Assembly: GCF_008806385.1 (NCBI RefSeq)
Contig: NZ_VZZK01000009.1
Location: 155,062 to 219,061 of the forward strand
Length of the DNA: 64,000 nucleotides
Direction: 5' to 3'
From: Methylobacterium soli
GTDB lineage: Bacteria > Pseudomonadota > Alphaproteobacteria > Rhizobiales > Beijerinckiaceae
The notes beneath the pieces were generated by a model. That model searched no databases, was not told where the DNA came from, and saw only the letters and a program-made list of their open reading frames with translations. Position numbers and translations under genes: made by a program. Positions 48,116 to 57,029 of the stretch are shown here, one piece after another (the stretch's first letter is position 1; each line of letters begins with the position of its first letter).

Positions 48116-50547
48116 TTTTCCTGACTCGCCTGGGCCATGGTCGCTCCTCGGTTCAGGCGCACATCACGGAACAGGTTGCCGCTCGCTGACGTACTGACCC
48201 GCGTGTCTGGCCCTGGGCGAGCGACGTGCACCTCGACCGTGCCATTGTTCTCGACCCTTGGACCGCCCATGAGCGGCGACCGGAAAGCGCGATCCATCAG
48301 CGATTGACCGCCATCGCCGCCAAGGCCCAACCGGTTTCGATCGGCCGCAGCCTGCCGTGATCGATAATCGGCAGCGAAGTCGCTGTTACCGCCTGTCTCA
48401 AATGCTCTGCGCGCACGTTCGCGAGCAGCGAAGCCGGCGCCGTCCGCACGCTCGCCACTCTCGGCGACGTCGGTCTTATCAGCGCGGAGGAGCGCAAGGG
48501 CCTTGCGCCGATGCGCGCCCATCTGGTTGTCGACCTTCTCGCGGACCGTGCCGGGTGCGCCGCCAGCTGCGGCGTCCCGCTGGTTCAGATGCCAGTCCGA
48601 GACACCACCAGCGTTGATGGCTCCATAAACCTGATGAATGCCCATGCCGGGCTTCACGCCGCGATCTCTCAGATAGCGTGTGACAGCCCGCATCTGTTCG
48701 CCGGGCGACATATCCTTCGTGACGCCGTACTTCCGCGCCTGCGGCTCGCCCCATTGGATCAGCCCACGATGCGTACCCCACTTCGTGGTCGGGCCGCGTT
48801 TCCAAGGATCGAACGTTCCGCCCGTCTCATAGCTGATGACGGTAGCAAGATCCTCGGCGCTGATCCCGAGGTCCTTCGCGGATTGCTTGATGCCGGCAGC
48901 CAAGCCATCGGGGTACTTCGCGGCGATGGAACCGCCCGACTCCTCGCCGTTGCCTTCCCCCCGCTGAAACCGCCGCACCGCCTCCCCGGGCCCGCCCGGC
49001 CGCGGGCTGATACGCGGCACGCCGCCGCTAGACCCGCCACGAGCGCCACCGCCTTCGGGCAGGTAGATCCCACCGCCACGGCGAGCGAGGAGGTTGCCGA
49101 CCCGGCCCATGCTGCCGACCGCGCCACCACCGCCATACGCGGCCTGGTGGATGAGACCGGCGAGGCTACCGTCCGTGCCGAAGCTCTGCTGCTGCACAGT
49201 GGCCGTGCCGTCAGTAAGCTTCCGAAGGGCCTCCTCGAGATCCTTCATGCGGCGCGAGTTCAGGTCGAGGGCGTTGCGCATCTGCTGCGCCTTGCCGCGA
49301 TCGCCGCTTTCCTCGGCCTCCTTCAGCACGTCGCGCAGAAGGTTGCCCTGCTCGCGCGTCGTCGTGATCTGGCCGCGCGTCTTCGCGATCTCCTCGTCTC
49401 GAGCGATCTTGTCGTCGCCGGGCAGCGGCGCCAGCTTGCGCGCCAAGGGGCCGCTGCCGCCGTCGAGGTGCCGGAACGCCTCGGCATACCGCCCCTCATT
49501 CAGGGCGCGGATGGCCTTCACGACGGCGCTCACGGATTCGAGGAGGCTCTTGATGCCCTCAGTGGCACCCTTCACGAAGTCGCTGGCATCCTTGCCGGCC
49601 TGAGCCCAGTCGATGCTTTTCAGCGCCTCGCCGACGTCGCGCACGCTTTGCCGCAGCGGTCCGGTGATGTCCTGGCGCCCGTCCTTCACGAGGCTTTCGA
49701 TGCCCTTCACGAACTCGGACACGTAGGGCATCGCCTCGGTAGCGATAGCGGTGCCGAGCCTCTGCATCGTGCCGCGCAGGCCGGACATGGCCTTCTCGAA
49801 ATCCTCTGCGGCCTTCACGGTCGCCGGGTCGAGTGGGCCGAGCAGCTTGCGCTGCTTCTCGATGATGTCTCTGAGGCGTCCCAAATGCTGGTCGCCGAGA
49901 CGGCCGATGTCGGCGTTGCCGAAGATCTGCTCGGCGTACTTCATGCGCCCGGCTGGATCCTGGATGTGCTCCAGGCCCTCCAGCGCCTTCATCAGCGCCT
50001 CGCCGTTGTCCTTCGAGCTCTTCAGGCTGTCCGCCAGCTGATTGAAGTAGGCCCGGCCCTCGGCGGTGCGTCCCTGCGTCCGCAGGAACTCCATGATCGG
50101 GCCGATGCCGTCCTTCGCCAGCCGCATGTTCTGAGCGAAGGTCTTGATCGCGCCCGCGCTCGCGTCGGCCTCGATACCGAACTTGCCCATCACGCTCTGG
50201 AGGACGCGCAGGTTCTCAGCCGAGACGCTGGTCTCTCGACCAAGCATCGCGAGGGCCGAGACCGAGCCGCCGAGCGAGCGGATGGCGGCGCCGACGCCCG
50301 TCATCGCCGCAACGACGCTGAGGCCCGTGATGCCGATCGCCGCGAGAGCGGGGTTCAGGGTCGTGGCGGCCGTCGTGCCGGCGCTCTTCGCCGCGCTCTC
50401 GACCTTCTGGAAACCCTTGACGACGGCCTCGGTGTGCGAGGCCCCGTCCTTCGACATCGACTGGAGGTTCGAGCGCAGCGCCCGCAGGGGCCCGCTGAAC
50501 TTGTCGACGACCTCGGCCACGAGGCGCAGGGAGTCGGCTTCAGCCAT
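48112..50547 (-). CDS. Phage tail tape measure protein with C-terminal lysozyme-like domain
   Basis: An 811-residue protein. The N-terminal ~300 residues contain the TMP pattern (SLRLVAEVVDKFSGPLRALRS, ASAGAIKTFAQNMRLAK, AAEDFEKAMSGLRGTMQRLG). A hydrophobic stretch lies near residues 72-100. Towards the C-terminus (about 560-700) a transglycosylase-like domain is seen, with catalytic Glu in VISYETGGTF and GAINAGGVSDWHLNQRDA. The length sets tail length and the enzyme domain helps penetrate peptidoglycan. Its start overlaps the frameshifted gp41 end (TGATG). Confidence 0.88.
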   Translation of the reverse strand: MAEADSLRLVAEVVDKFSGPLRALRSNLQSMSKDGASHTEAVVKGFQKVESAAKSAGTTAATTLNPALAAIGITGLSVVAAMTGVGAAIRSLGGSVSALAMLGRETSVSAENLRVLQSVMGKFGIEADASAGAIKTFAQNMRLAKDGIGPIMEFLRTQGRTAEGRAYFNQLADSLKSSKDNGEALMKALEGLEHIQDPAGRMKYAEQIFGNADIGRLGDQHLGRLRDIIEKQRKLLGPLDPATVKAAEDFEKAMSGLRGTMQRLGTAIATEAMPYVSEFVKGIESLVKDGRQDITGPLRQSVRDVGEALKSIDWAQAGKDASDFVKGATEGIKSLLESVSAVVKAIRALNEGRYAEAFRHLDGGSGPLARKLAPLPGDDKIARDEEIAKTRGQITTTREQGNLLRDVLKEAEESGDRGKAQQMRNALDLNSRRMKDLEEALRKLTDGTATVQQQSFGTDGSLAGLIHQAAYGGGGAVGSMGRVGNLLARRGGGIYLPEGGGARGGSSGGVPRISPRPGGPGEAVRRFQRGEGNGEESGGSIAAKYPDGLAAGIKQSAKDLGISAEDLATVISYETGGTFDPWKRGPTTKWGTHRGLIQWGEPQARKYGVTKDMSPGEQMRAVTRYLRDRGVKPGMGIHQVYGAINAGGVSDWHLNQRDAAAGGAPGTVREKVDNQMGAHRRKALALLRADKTDVAESGERADGAGFAARERARRAFETGGNSDFAADYRSRQAAADRNRLGLGGDGGQSLMDRAFRSPLMGGPRVENNGTVEVHVARPGPDTRVSTSASGNLFRDVRLNRGATMAQASQEN

Positions 50548-50716
50548 CAGTCTGCCTCCTCTGCTATCTCGTCCAGGACGTCGTTGGTGTGCTTGAACAG
50601 TTCGCCGATGGCAGCGGCCGGCAACTCAAGCAGCCAGGGCAGAGGTGCGCCGCCGCCCTTGTGGATGAGGCTCAGCCTGATGCAGGCCGAGATCAGATCG
50701 CCCCCGCCATCGGCAC
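50547..50716 (-). CDS. -1 frame extension of tail assembly chaperone (gp41')
   Basis: After the slippery site the -1 frame runs without stop to TGA at 50547-50549, encoding RADGGGDLISACIRLSLI, then a PWLLELPAAAIGELFKH helix. No ATG of its own lies at the start, so it is made only as a fusion (about 147 residues) with the 50693-50989 gene. The end overlaps the tape measure ATG. Such gp41/gp41' frameshifts are conserved between the tube and tape-measure genes of many long-tailed phages. Confidence 0.75.
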
Positions 50717-50989
50717 GAAAAAAGGGGTGAGCAGCCAGGCGCAGGCGACCCAGTCCTGCGGGCCCATCTGCGCGACCGACGAGGTCGGGATGCCGCCAAG
50801 CCGCGAGATCATCGCCGCCATCTTGCGCTCGTCGTGCGTGACCCGCGGCGGGTCGGACGCCATGTCGACGATCACCGGGTTGCCGACGGCGAGGATGTCG
50901 GCCCCCAGCGGATCGCGGAAGGTGATCTCGCGGATCTCCTCTCCATGTGCCTTGATCGGCTTGCTGAGGATGTGGACGAGGCCGTCCAT
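50693..50989 (-). CDS. Mu gp41-like tail assembly chaperone
   Basis: A 98-residue protein. The pattern LSKPIKAHGEEIREITFRDPLGADIL is the typical start of Mu gp41/E-type tail assembly chaperones. It coats the tape measure during tail assembly. Near its 3' end lies a slippery heptamer pair for -1 frameshifting (50717-50726). Confidence 0.85.
   Translation of the reverse strand: MDGLVHILSKPIKAHGEEIREITFRDPLGADILAVGNPVIVDMASDPPRVTHDERKMAAMISRLGGIPTSSVAQMGPQDWVACAWLLTPFFVPMAGAI
50717..50726 (-). promoter_or_regulatory. Slippery sequence for -1 ribosomal frameshift
   Basis: On the minus strand CCCTTTTTTC in the zero frame reads ACC-CCT-TTT-TTC. It contains two overlapping canonical X-XXY-YYZ heptamers, CCCTTTT and TTTTTTC. 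A -1 slip joins the gp41 frame to the 50547-50716 frame, which has no stop between the site and its own end. Confidence 0.8.
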
Positions 50990-50993
50990 CGGG

Positions 50994-51359
50994 TTAGGCC
51001 GTCAGCTCGCGGCAGGACACGCCCTCGAAGCGCACCCGGACCTGCCCGTCCTTCGTGTTCAGCTCGTGCGCCGACTTGCACCAGGCCTCCCGCAGCACGT
51101 AGGCCTTGCCGTTCGCGAGTTCCGCTGTGACAGTCGCCTCCGTGATCGCGTCGAGCGCTTCGATCGACACGTCCTCGGTGAGCGAGATGTCGCCCTCAAT
51201 GAAGGGGACGCGCGGGTTCTCGCTGTAGCCGTGGACGGTGTCCTGGCCCGCGATGCCGGCGCGCTCGAACGGCGACGGCGAGACGGTGAAGCCGCCACGG
51301 AGGGGCAACTGCCCTCCGTTGACGTAGACGTAGGCGACGCCCGCGATGCGCTTGGCCAT
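50994..51359 (-). CDS. Mu gp40-like tail tube protein
   Basis: A 121-residue protein matching the tail tube family: VNGGQLPLRGGFTVSPSP, then GYSENPRVPFIEGDISL and the strand VSIEALDAITEATVTAELANG. It polymerises inside the sheath. It is 29 bases downstream of the sheath gene. Confidence 0.85.
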   Translation of the reverse strand: MAKRIAGVAYVYVNGGQLPLRGGFTVSPSPFERAGIAGQDTVHGYSENPRVPFIEGDISLTEDVSIEALDAITEATVTAELANGKAYVLREAWCKSAHELNTKDGQVRVRFEGVSCRELTA

Positions 51360-51388
51360 GGCTGATCCTCAGATGGTAGGAGCGCGGG

Positions 51389-52915
51389 TCAGGCCGCGAG
51401 CGACGAGGGGAACTGGAGGCGGAACTGCGCCTTCACGTTCAGGCGGCGGAGGCCATTCACGATGTCCGGCGGCAGCAGCACCTCGACCGTGTCAGGGTTC
51501 GTCGAACTCCGCTCCACGACGAGGTAGTTCTTGAACAGCGTCGTGTTCTCCACGATGCCGTCGATCTCCAGGCCCTCGTAGATCGCGACGATCTCGGCCT
51601 TGATGATGAGCGGCGTGACGATCGCCTGACCCGCACCGAAGCGCGTGCCGTTGCTGGTGAGCTTCACACGACCGAATTTGGTCGACAGACCCTGGCGGAT
51701 CCGGGTCAGCACCTCGTCGAGCGTCGAGAGCGTCGTCGCCACCTCGTAGCTGTTGTCGGCTTGGCCCGAGGCGTTGCGCTGGTAGCTCGTCTGCTCGCGC
51801 AGGATCTGCGGGATGCCGGCTGAGGTGCCGTCGAGATCGGTGCCCTGGATCGCGAGCCCGACCTGAGCAAGGCCGTTGAGCTGAGCCTTGGAGAAGCGGC
51901 CGGACTGCGGCGCCGGAAGGCACCCGTCGAGGGTGAGGGTCTGGAGCGGCCGGGCCGGATCGGCCGAGAGGGCGCCCGCCGCCCGAGCGGCGTAGGCCGC
52001 CGTCCACTCCCAGGTGGGCGTCGGCGAGGTCGGCTCCAGCGCCAGGGGGCTGATCACGGCCGAGTTGTTGGTCGGGCCGTAGGCGAACAGGTTCGCGTAG
52101 CTGTCCCGCTTCACCGACCAGACTTGGCCGTACGACTGGCGCACCCAGCCCCAGCGCCCGGAATCCGAGAAGCCGAACTCGGTGTCCCAGAGGCTGAACG
52201 AGCCGCTGTCGTTGAACGGTAGGGCCAGGAACTTGTGTGGGCCGTCGCCGTAGTTCGCGATCGCCGAGGTCAGGTCCGGCGTGCCGGTGCCGCCCGACAG
52301 GACGTTGTCGGTCGGGTAGGTCAGCGACAGACCGGCGGGCAGGAGCTCGCCGCCGTAGAAGCCGCGGTAGCTGTCCTCGACACGGATGTCGTTGCCGCTG
52401 AGACCCTTCCACTTCGCGGTGAGCGTCACGACGGCGGACGCCGCGGCGGCGGTCACCGGCAGATCACCGGTCGCGTTGATGGCGTTCGCGATCTTGGTCG
52501 CAACCTGCGCAGTGGTGTCGGACGAGCCGACGAGGACCTGCAGCTTCTGACCCGCGATATAGAGCGGGATGGTGCCAGCAACGGTCGGGGCAGCCGCAAC
52601 CGTGATGGTGCCGGTCGCCTTCACGCCCGCCGAGGGCTCGGCCACAGGCAGGAAGAAGATCGGCGTGCCGCGGTTGATCGCGAAGGCGACCTTGAACATC
52701 CGGGCGAGCATCGAGCCCTGGCCAGCGAGCCGGTCCGCGTCGGCCTGGGTGCCGACGGCGATCAGACGATCAGCCGGCGCCTGACCTGCGGCGAGCTTGA
52801 TGCCGTGCAGCACCAGCCAGCGCGGGTTGACCGGCGTGCCGGCCTGGCTCGGATCGACCTCGATTGAGACGCCCGGCAGCTTCCAAGTGGGATTGATGGA
52901 GGCGAACGAGACCAT
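51389..52915 (-). CDS. Phage tail sheath protein (Mu gp39-like)
   Basis: A 508-residue protein. The family is recognised from the N-terminus (SINPTWKLPGVSIEVDPSQAG), a middle insertion and the C-terminal half (LTSAIANYGDGPHKFLALPFND, PARPLQTLTLDGCLPAP, AQLNGLAQVGLAIQGTD). The sheath contracts to drive the tube. It confirms a myovirus-like contractile tail. Confidence 0.93.
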   Translation of the reverse strand: MVSFASINPTWKLPGVSIEVDPSQAGTPVNPRWLVLHGIKLAAGQAPADRLIAVGTQADADRLAGQGSMLARMFKVAFAINRGTPIFFLPVAEPSAGVKATGTITVAAAPTVAGTIPLYIAGQKLQVLVGSSDTTAQVATKIANAINATGDLPVTAAAASAVVTLTAKWKGLSGNDIRVEDSYRGFYGGELLPAGLSLTYPTDNVLSGGTGTPDLTSAIANYGDGPHKFLALPFNDSGSFSLWDTEFGFSDSGRWGWVRQSYGQVWSVKRDSYANLFAYGPTNNSAVISPLALEPTSPTPTWEWTAAYAARAAGALSADPARPLQTLTLDGCLPAPQSGRFSKAQLNGLAQVGLAIQGTDLDGTSAGIPQILREQTSYQRNASGQADNSYEVATTLSTLDEVLTRIRQGLSTKFGRVKLTSNGTRFGAGQAIVTPLIIKAEIVAIYEGLEIDGIVENTTLFKNYLVVERSSTNPDTVEVLLPPDIVNGLRRLNVKAQFRLQFPSSLAA

Positions 52916-52921
52916 TGGGCC

Positions 52922-53152
52922 TTACTCCTTGGCGCTGGAGCCGGCAGCCTTCTTGGGCTCGCTGGCGGGTGCGGGGGTCTCGGCCTCGTCCTCGATCAGG
53001 CGGATCGCCTTTTCGTCGCGCAGGCGGAAGGTGAAGGCATCGCGGGGCCACTCGCCGCGGCCATGCTCGTCGAGCGTGTCGCCGCAGACGTGCTGCAGGC
53101 CATAGTAGTCGCGTCGGGTCGCCTGAACGGCGACCTTGCCAGATGCGGACAT
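52922..53152 (-). CDS. DUF2635-like (Mu gp38) small phage protein
   Basis: A 76-residue protein from the ATG at 53152. It has an RGEWPRDAFTFRLRDEKAIRLIE block, with RGEWPRDxFTxRRxxDG the family motif. The C-terminus is Ala/Pro/Lys-rich. In Mu, gp38 is a small protein of unclear role before the sheath gene. Confidence 0.7.
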   Translation of the reverse strand: MSASGKVAVQATRRDYYGLQHVCGDTLDEHGRGEWPRDAFTFRLRDEKAIRLIEDEAETPAPASEPKKAAGSSAKE

Positions 53153-53163
53153 CACGGTGCCTC

Positions 53164-53706
53164 TCAGGCTGTGGGGGCTGGAATGCGGGTCCTGATGGCG
53201 GGCGTGTCGCCGCTCGCGCCACTTGGGGTCGTCTTGAAATTCGCGCCGCGGTAGGCTGTGGGCACGAAGGGCTCAAACGACGTCCGGAACGTCACGGAGA
53301 ACTCGACCCGCGCCTCGGCGTAGTAGGTCTCGCCGTCCTTCGGGAAGACGTGTGTCTCGTCGATGCCGGTGACCGCCTCGATCTCGCTCAGGAAGGTCGT
53401 GTCCGAGAGCAGAAAGCCGATCGCGTCGTTGGTGTAGCTGTGCAGCACCGGCTCGAGGTCGGATTTGCTGCCCGCGTCGATGGTGACGAGGATGCCGAGC
53501 GTCACGTCGTGGACGAAGCTCGGTTCGCCGACGTTCGCGTCGCCATCGGGCGTGCGGTTCTCGCGGCGCAGGAACACGGTCGCGGCGGGAAGCTGGTCTG
53601 CCGGCTCGATCTGCTCGCTGATGCCGTTCCGGACGGTCTTGAACGTCCCGAAGGCGAGCAGCCGCTCAAAGGCGAGATCGCGGACCTCGATTGCCTCGGG
53701 GGTCAC
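53164..53706 (-). CDS. Mu gp37-like tail protein
   Basis: A 180-residue protein matching the gp37 (tail-terminator-like) family. It has helix-rich N-terminus (IEVRDLAFERLLAFGTFK), then PAATVFLRRENRT and the conserved strand SFVHDVTLGILVTIDAG. It is probably the tail terminator that joins head and tail. Its start overlaps the upstream gene by four bases. Confidence 0.65.
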   Translation of the reverse strand: MTPEAIEVRDLAFERLLAFGTFKTVRNGISEQIEPADQLPAATVFLRRENRTPDGDANVGEPSFVHDVTLGILVTIDAGSKSDLEPVLHSYTNDAIGFLLSDTTFLSEIEAVTGIDETHVFPKDGETYYAEARVEFSVTFRTSFEPFVPTAYRGANFKTTPSGASGDTPAIRTRIPAPTA

Positions 53707-54071
53707 GGGCCGGTTCCCTGCGTGCGGATGTTCTCGGCCTTCAGCACCCAGGCCTGGGCGCCGAACCCGTCATCGCCCGTGTCCTCGATTGTGAAGACGA
53801 GGCCCTTCAGGAAGGGGAGCGCGATGTTGGAGACCTTGTCGCCGCGCTGAACCTGGATCGGCAGCTCGGAGACGCGCACGCTGAAGGTGTAGTTGTCCAT
53901 TCGCGTGACGTTGCCATCGGTGTCGGCGTAATCCGCGCCCTTCAGCGCATAGATCCCGCGCACCGCGAAGGCCGGCTCGCCTGGAGCCGACCGCCGCGGG
54001 GTGACCATGGCGGCGACGCCCCAGGCATCCTGGCACGCCGCCAACACGGTTGCGTCAAGGTCGATGGCCAT
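53703..54071 (-). CDS. Phage head-tail joining-type protein
   Basis: A 122-residue protein in the position of lambda gpFII/gpU-type connectors. It has a beta-rich body (FAVRGIYALKGADYADTDGN, NYTFSVRVSELPIQVQRGD). I assign it from gene order and overall size only. It overlaps gp37 by four bases. Confidence 0.5.
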   Translation of the reverse strand: MAIDLDATVLAACQDAWGVAAMVTPRRSAPGEPAFAVRGIYALKGADYADTDGNVTRMDNYTFSVRVSELPIQVQRGDKVSNIALPFLKGLVFTIEDTGDDGFGAQAWVLKAENIRTQGTGP

Positions 54072-54077
54072 TGGTGG

Positions 54078-54341
54078 TCAGCGACCCGTGCGGCCCTTGG
54101 CGGCGTCGGCCACCGCCTGCGGATCGGGCGCCGAAGTGGCGCCTGAGGCCGGCCCCTTGGGTGCGGTGTTCTCGGACACCGGGACCACCTTCGTCTCGCC
54201 GTCGTCGGCCCTGCCCTTCTCGCGTGCCGCACCGGCAGCGATCAGGGCCTTGGCCTCCTCGGTCGAGCCGACGGAGAACTCGCCGCCTGGCGCGACGTAC
54301 GCGCCATCAGCCTTCACGGTCTGGATTGCGATCATCTTCAT
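54078..54341 (-). CDS. Small hypothetical head-region protein
   Basis: An 87-residue protein. The N-terminal ~40 residues (VKADGAYVAPGGEFSVGSTEEAKALI) resemble a DUF7210-type small phage motif, followed by a disordered Gly/Pro/Ser tail. It sits between the major capsid protein and the connector. Confidence 0.5.
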   Translation of the reverse strand: MKMIAIQTVKADGAYVAPGGEFSVGSTEEAKALIAAGAAREKGRADDGETKVVPVSENTAPKGPASGATSAPDPQAVADAAKGRTGR

Positions 54342-54343
54342 GG

Positions 54344-55375
54344 TCAGATCACCTTCGCAGAGAGGGACGCGTTAATGCGGTAGGGCACCACGAGCGGAGC
54401 CGACTGCAGCATCAGGAAGCGGACGGCCGGATCGGGCTGGGTCCAGGACTTCTGGAAGAAATCCGTGACCTGGAAGCCGTAGGCCTCGTCCTTGATGCCG
54501 CCGAAGTGCTGCACGCCCTCAAGCTGATCGGAGACCATCAGGAGCCAGCCGTCCGGGACGTACTTCTGCGTCGAGCCATCGTCGGCCACGTAGGAATCCG
54601 AGTAGACCCAGATCCGGAAGGCGCCAACGTTGCCCATGAAAGTCGCGCCGTACTTGTACGAGTTCGGCGCGAGATCGATCGTGGTGCTGGGCGACGAGCG
54701 GTCTCCGCTCAGAAGCTCCTTCACGTCGTCGTTCTTGCGGAACGCCTTGAACACGTTCTGCGCCATGATGACGTCGATCGGCGAGGCGCCGGAAGCGTCG
54801 CGGACCAGGCCCGCGTATTCTTCCAAGTCGTCGAGCGGCGTGTCGGTGCCGGAGCCCCAGATGTCGCCGCCGGTGAGCGTGACCGTGAGCGAGGGATCGC
54901 GGCCGAAGTTGACGACCGTCGTCGGGTACTTCTCACCGGTGACCGTGATGGTGCCGGTGCGCAGCGCGCTTGACGCCATCCACTCCATGCGGCGCCGGAC
55001 CATGCGGATTTGGTCCTCGGTCTCGGTGTCGATCGTCATGAGGCGAATGGCATACGGGTCGAGACCCGCAGCGATCGGCATGCCGGGACGGCGGCGGATC
55101 GCCTTCCCGTCCTCCAGTACGCGCTTGTCCTTGATGTATGCCGGCGTGAAGCTGTTCGTCTTGTAGCCGAGCGACTCGACGATCTGGCCTTCGACCAGCG
55201 GCGAGCAGAACGGCGCAAGACGCGGCTTGCCGGTCAGGACGTCGAAGTAGACAGCCTCTTCCCGCGAGATCGACTGCTCTGCGAAAAAGGTGCTGACCAA
55301 GAACGTGCCGACGGCAGGATCGTCACGCAGATCTTCCACGACTCGGGCGAGCCGCGCAGGAGTGTAGAGGTCCAT
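54344..55375 (-). CDS. Major capsid protein, lambda gpE family
   Basis: A 343-residue protein. It has the gpE features: STFFAEQSISREEAVYFDV, a long helix, VVNFGRDPSLTVTLTGGDIW, FKAFRKNDDVKEL and the terminal part RIWVYSDSYVADDGS. The HK97-fold subunit builds the head shell. It is downstream of the decoration protein, as in lambda. Confidence 0.92.
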   Translation of the reverse strand: MDLYTPARLARVVEDLRDDPAVGTFLVSTFFAEQSISREEAVYFDVLTGKPRLAPFCSPLVEGQIVESLGYKTNSFTPAYIKDKRVLEDGKAIRRRPGMPIAAGLDPYAIRLMTIDTETEDQIRMVRRRMEWMASSALRTGTITVTGEKYPTTVVNFGRDPSLTVTLTGGDIWGSGTDTPLDDLEEYAGLVRDASGASPIDVIMAQNVFKAFRKNDDVKELLSGDRSSPSTTIDLAPNSYKYGATFMGNVGAFRIWVYSDSYVADDGSTQKYVPDGWLLMVSDQLEGVQHFGGIKDEAYGFQVTDFFQKSWTQPDPAVRFLMLQSAPLVVPYRINASLSAKVI

Positions 55376-55380
55376 CGGGC

Positions 55381-55749
55381 TTACCTCGTGATGCTAGACT
55401 GGAGCAGGATGCTGAGATCCCGCAGCGGCTCGCGGGCCGTGGCGGGCGTGACGCCAGTCCCGTAGGTGCAGGCGTTCTCGTCGAAAGTGCCGCCGAAGTA
55501 CGCGACGGTGACCTTGTCGCCGGCGCTGGCGTTGCAGTCTTCGGCGAGGATGACGACCGGTGCTTGGGAGCCGTCGGACGACGCCGACAGTGCCAAGGCA
55601 TACTTGCCACTCGCCGTGATCTTACCGAGCACCGATCCGCGCTTGAGGTTCTGGCCGGAGACCAGAGTGATCTGGCGGGAGACGGTCGGGCTGAGCACGA
55701 GGCCGTCGTCAGGCGTGAAGGTCGCCTCCTGAGTGAAGCTCGCGAGCAT
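55381..55749 (-). CDS. Head decoration protein, lambda gpD family
   Basis: A 122-residue protein with the gpD pattern: LVSGQNLKRGSVLGKITASGKY, then ALALSASSDGSQAPVVILAED and VAYFGGTFDENACTYG. It forms trimers on the capsid surface. Order peptidase, D, E is as in lambda. Confidence 0.88.
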   Translation of the reverse strand: MLASFTQEATFTPDDGLVLSPTVSRQITLVSGQNLKRGSVLGKITASGKYALALSASSDGSQAPVVILAEDCNASAGDKVTVAYFGGTFDENACTYGTGVTPATAREPLRDLSILLQSSITR

Positions 55750-55751
55750 AT

Positions 55752-56135
55752 TCAGACGCTCCTCTTCTGGCGCTTGGTGGCGAAGTACGAATCCATGAAG
55801 GTGTCGGCGTCGTCCTGGCCGGCGCCGGACTCAAGTCCGACCTGCGGGTTGCCAGCGGCGGCCATAGCGGCGTCGAAGCGGTTGGCCGGCTTCGCAGTCT
55901 CGGCCTTCGGGAAGGTGCCGAGCAGCTGGACGGCCGCCTCGGCGGGCATGTCCGTCTCCAGCGCGATGTGGCTGGCCTGCGCCTCGCGGCCCTTGGCCTC
56001 GTCGGATGCCAGGATCGTCTTGATGCGGCCCCGGGCGCTCGTGGCGCCCTCTGCCTCGCCAGCCTGTCGGCCAGCCTTCTCACCGTCGGCGCGCGCGGCG
56101 GCGACGGCAGCCTCGTGGGCCTCCGGTGTAATCAT
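55752..56135 (-). CDS. Possible nested scaffold protein (Nu3-like), internal start of the peptidase gene
   Basis: From the ATG at 56135 (GATGAGGACAACACC upstream) in the same frame as the peptidase, 127 residues (MITPEAHEAAVAAARADG, a long acidic helix) could be made separately. In lambda, Nu3 is encoded inside gene C in this way. No protein data available here. Confidence 0.45.
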   Translation of the reverse strand: MITPEAHEAAVAAARADGEKAGRQAGEAEGATSARGRIKTILASDEAKGREAQASHIALETDMPAEAAVQLLGTFPKAETAKPANRFDAAMAAAGNPQVGLESGAGQDDADTFMDSYFATKRQKRSV

Positions 56136-57017
56136 GGTGTTGTCCTCATCCTGGGAGGGGGAGCAGTCAGCCGCGAATGCGGCGACGGCGTCGTCCAGCG
56201 TGCCGGTGCTGTCAGCCAGCCTGTTCGACACGGCTTCGGCCGCGGTGAAGCAGAGCGCTTCAGTGTCCCGGACCGCTTGCTCGTTCAGCCCGCGGTTGCG
56301 GGCAACTGTGGTGACGAAGGTGCCGTAGAGCTCGTCGATGCGAGCCTGGAAACGGGCCTTCACGTCATCGGGCAGCGCCTCGAAGGCGTTGCCGTCAACT
56401 TTGTGCCGGCCGGCGTAGATGAAGGTGACCTTCACCCCGGCCTGCTCCATCGCGCCGGACACGTCATAGTGGGCCGCGACGACGCCGATCGAGCCGACCC
56501 CACCGGTGCGCGAGACCACGATCTGATCGGCGGCGGATGCGATGGAGTAGGCCGCCGAGTAGGCAGCCTCATGCGCGAAAGCCCGGATCGGCTTCGTGCC
56601 GCGTGCCGCGAACATGCGGTCGACGAGGTCGAAGTTGCCGGCCACGTGTCCGCCCGGGCTGTCACAGACCAAGGCGATGCCGCGCACGGTCGGATCAGCC
56701 AGCCCGCGGTCGAAGGCGCGCTGGATGTAGACGTAGCCGGTCGCCCAGCCGCCGAGGGCAAACGAGAAGTTGTGGAGCAGGACGCCCTTCACGGGAATCT
56801 GCAACACACCATCGCGCACGACGTAGGGACGGTAGGCGGCGCGCCAATCGTCGGGTGCGGGCCAGAAGCCATCCTCGGCGTAGGCGTTGGCCTCCAGCAT
56901 CTCGGCCGCGCGCGGATGCGAAGCGGTGGCGGTGAGGCAGCCCTCAAACCAGTCGCGCATCTCCGGCGCGACGAGAGAGGGCCTGGACGCGAAGCGTGCC
57001 AGCAACGGGTTCGACAT
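55752..57017 (-). CDS. S49 (SppA/ClpP-like) head maturation peptidase, lambda gpC family
   Basis: A 421-residue protein. The serine peptidase domain covers about residues 70-285, with the nucleophile Ser154 in EAAYSAAYSIAS and the catalytic Lys206 in GRHKVDGN. It cuts head proteins and the connector at assembly. Residues ~295-421 are helical and Ala/Glu-rich, and look like the scaffold (Nu3-like) region. An internal ATG at 56135 has a GAGGAC ribosome binding site. Confidence 0.9.
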   Translation of the reverse strand: MSNPLLARFASRPSLVAPEMRDWFEGCLTATASHPRAAEMLEANAYAEDGFWPAPDDWRAAYRPYVVRDGVLQIPVKGVLLHNFSFALGGWATGYVYIQRAFDRGLADPTVRGIALVCDSPGGHVAGNFDLVDRMFAARGTKPIRAFAHEAAYSAAYSIASAADQIVVSRTGGVGSIGVVAAHYDVSGAMEQAGVKVTFIYAGRHKVDGNAFEALPDDVKARFQARIDELYGTFVTTVARNRGLNEQAVRDTEALCFTAAEAVSNRLADSTGTLDDAVAAFAADCSPSQDEDNTMITPEAHEAAVAAARADGEKAGRQAGEAEGATSARGRIKTILASDEAKGREAQASHIALETDMPAEAAVQLLGTFPKAETAKPANRFDAAMAAAGNPQVGLESGAGQDDADTFMDSYFATKRQKRSV

Positions 57018-57029
57018 ACGTCCTCGCTG

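Noticed and set aside
48511..50730. 739-codon plus-strand frame across the tape measure gene
   Set aside because: It is antisense to a conserved phage protein and to the gp41 frameshift region, with biased composition and no family.
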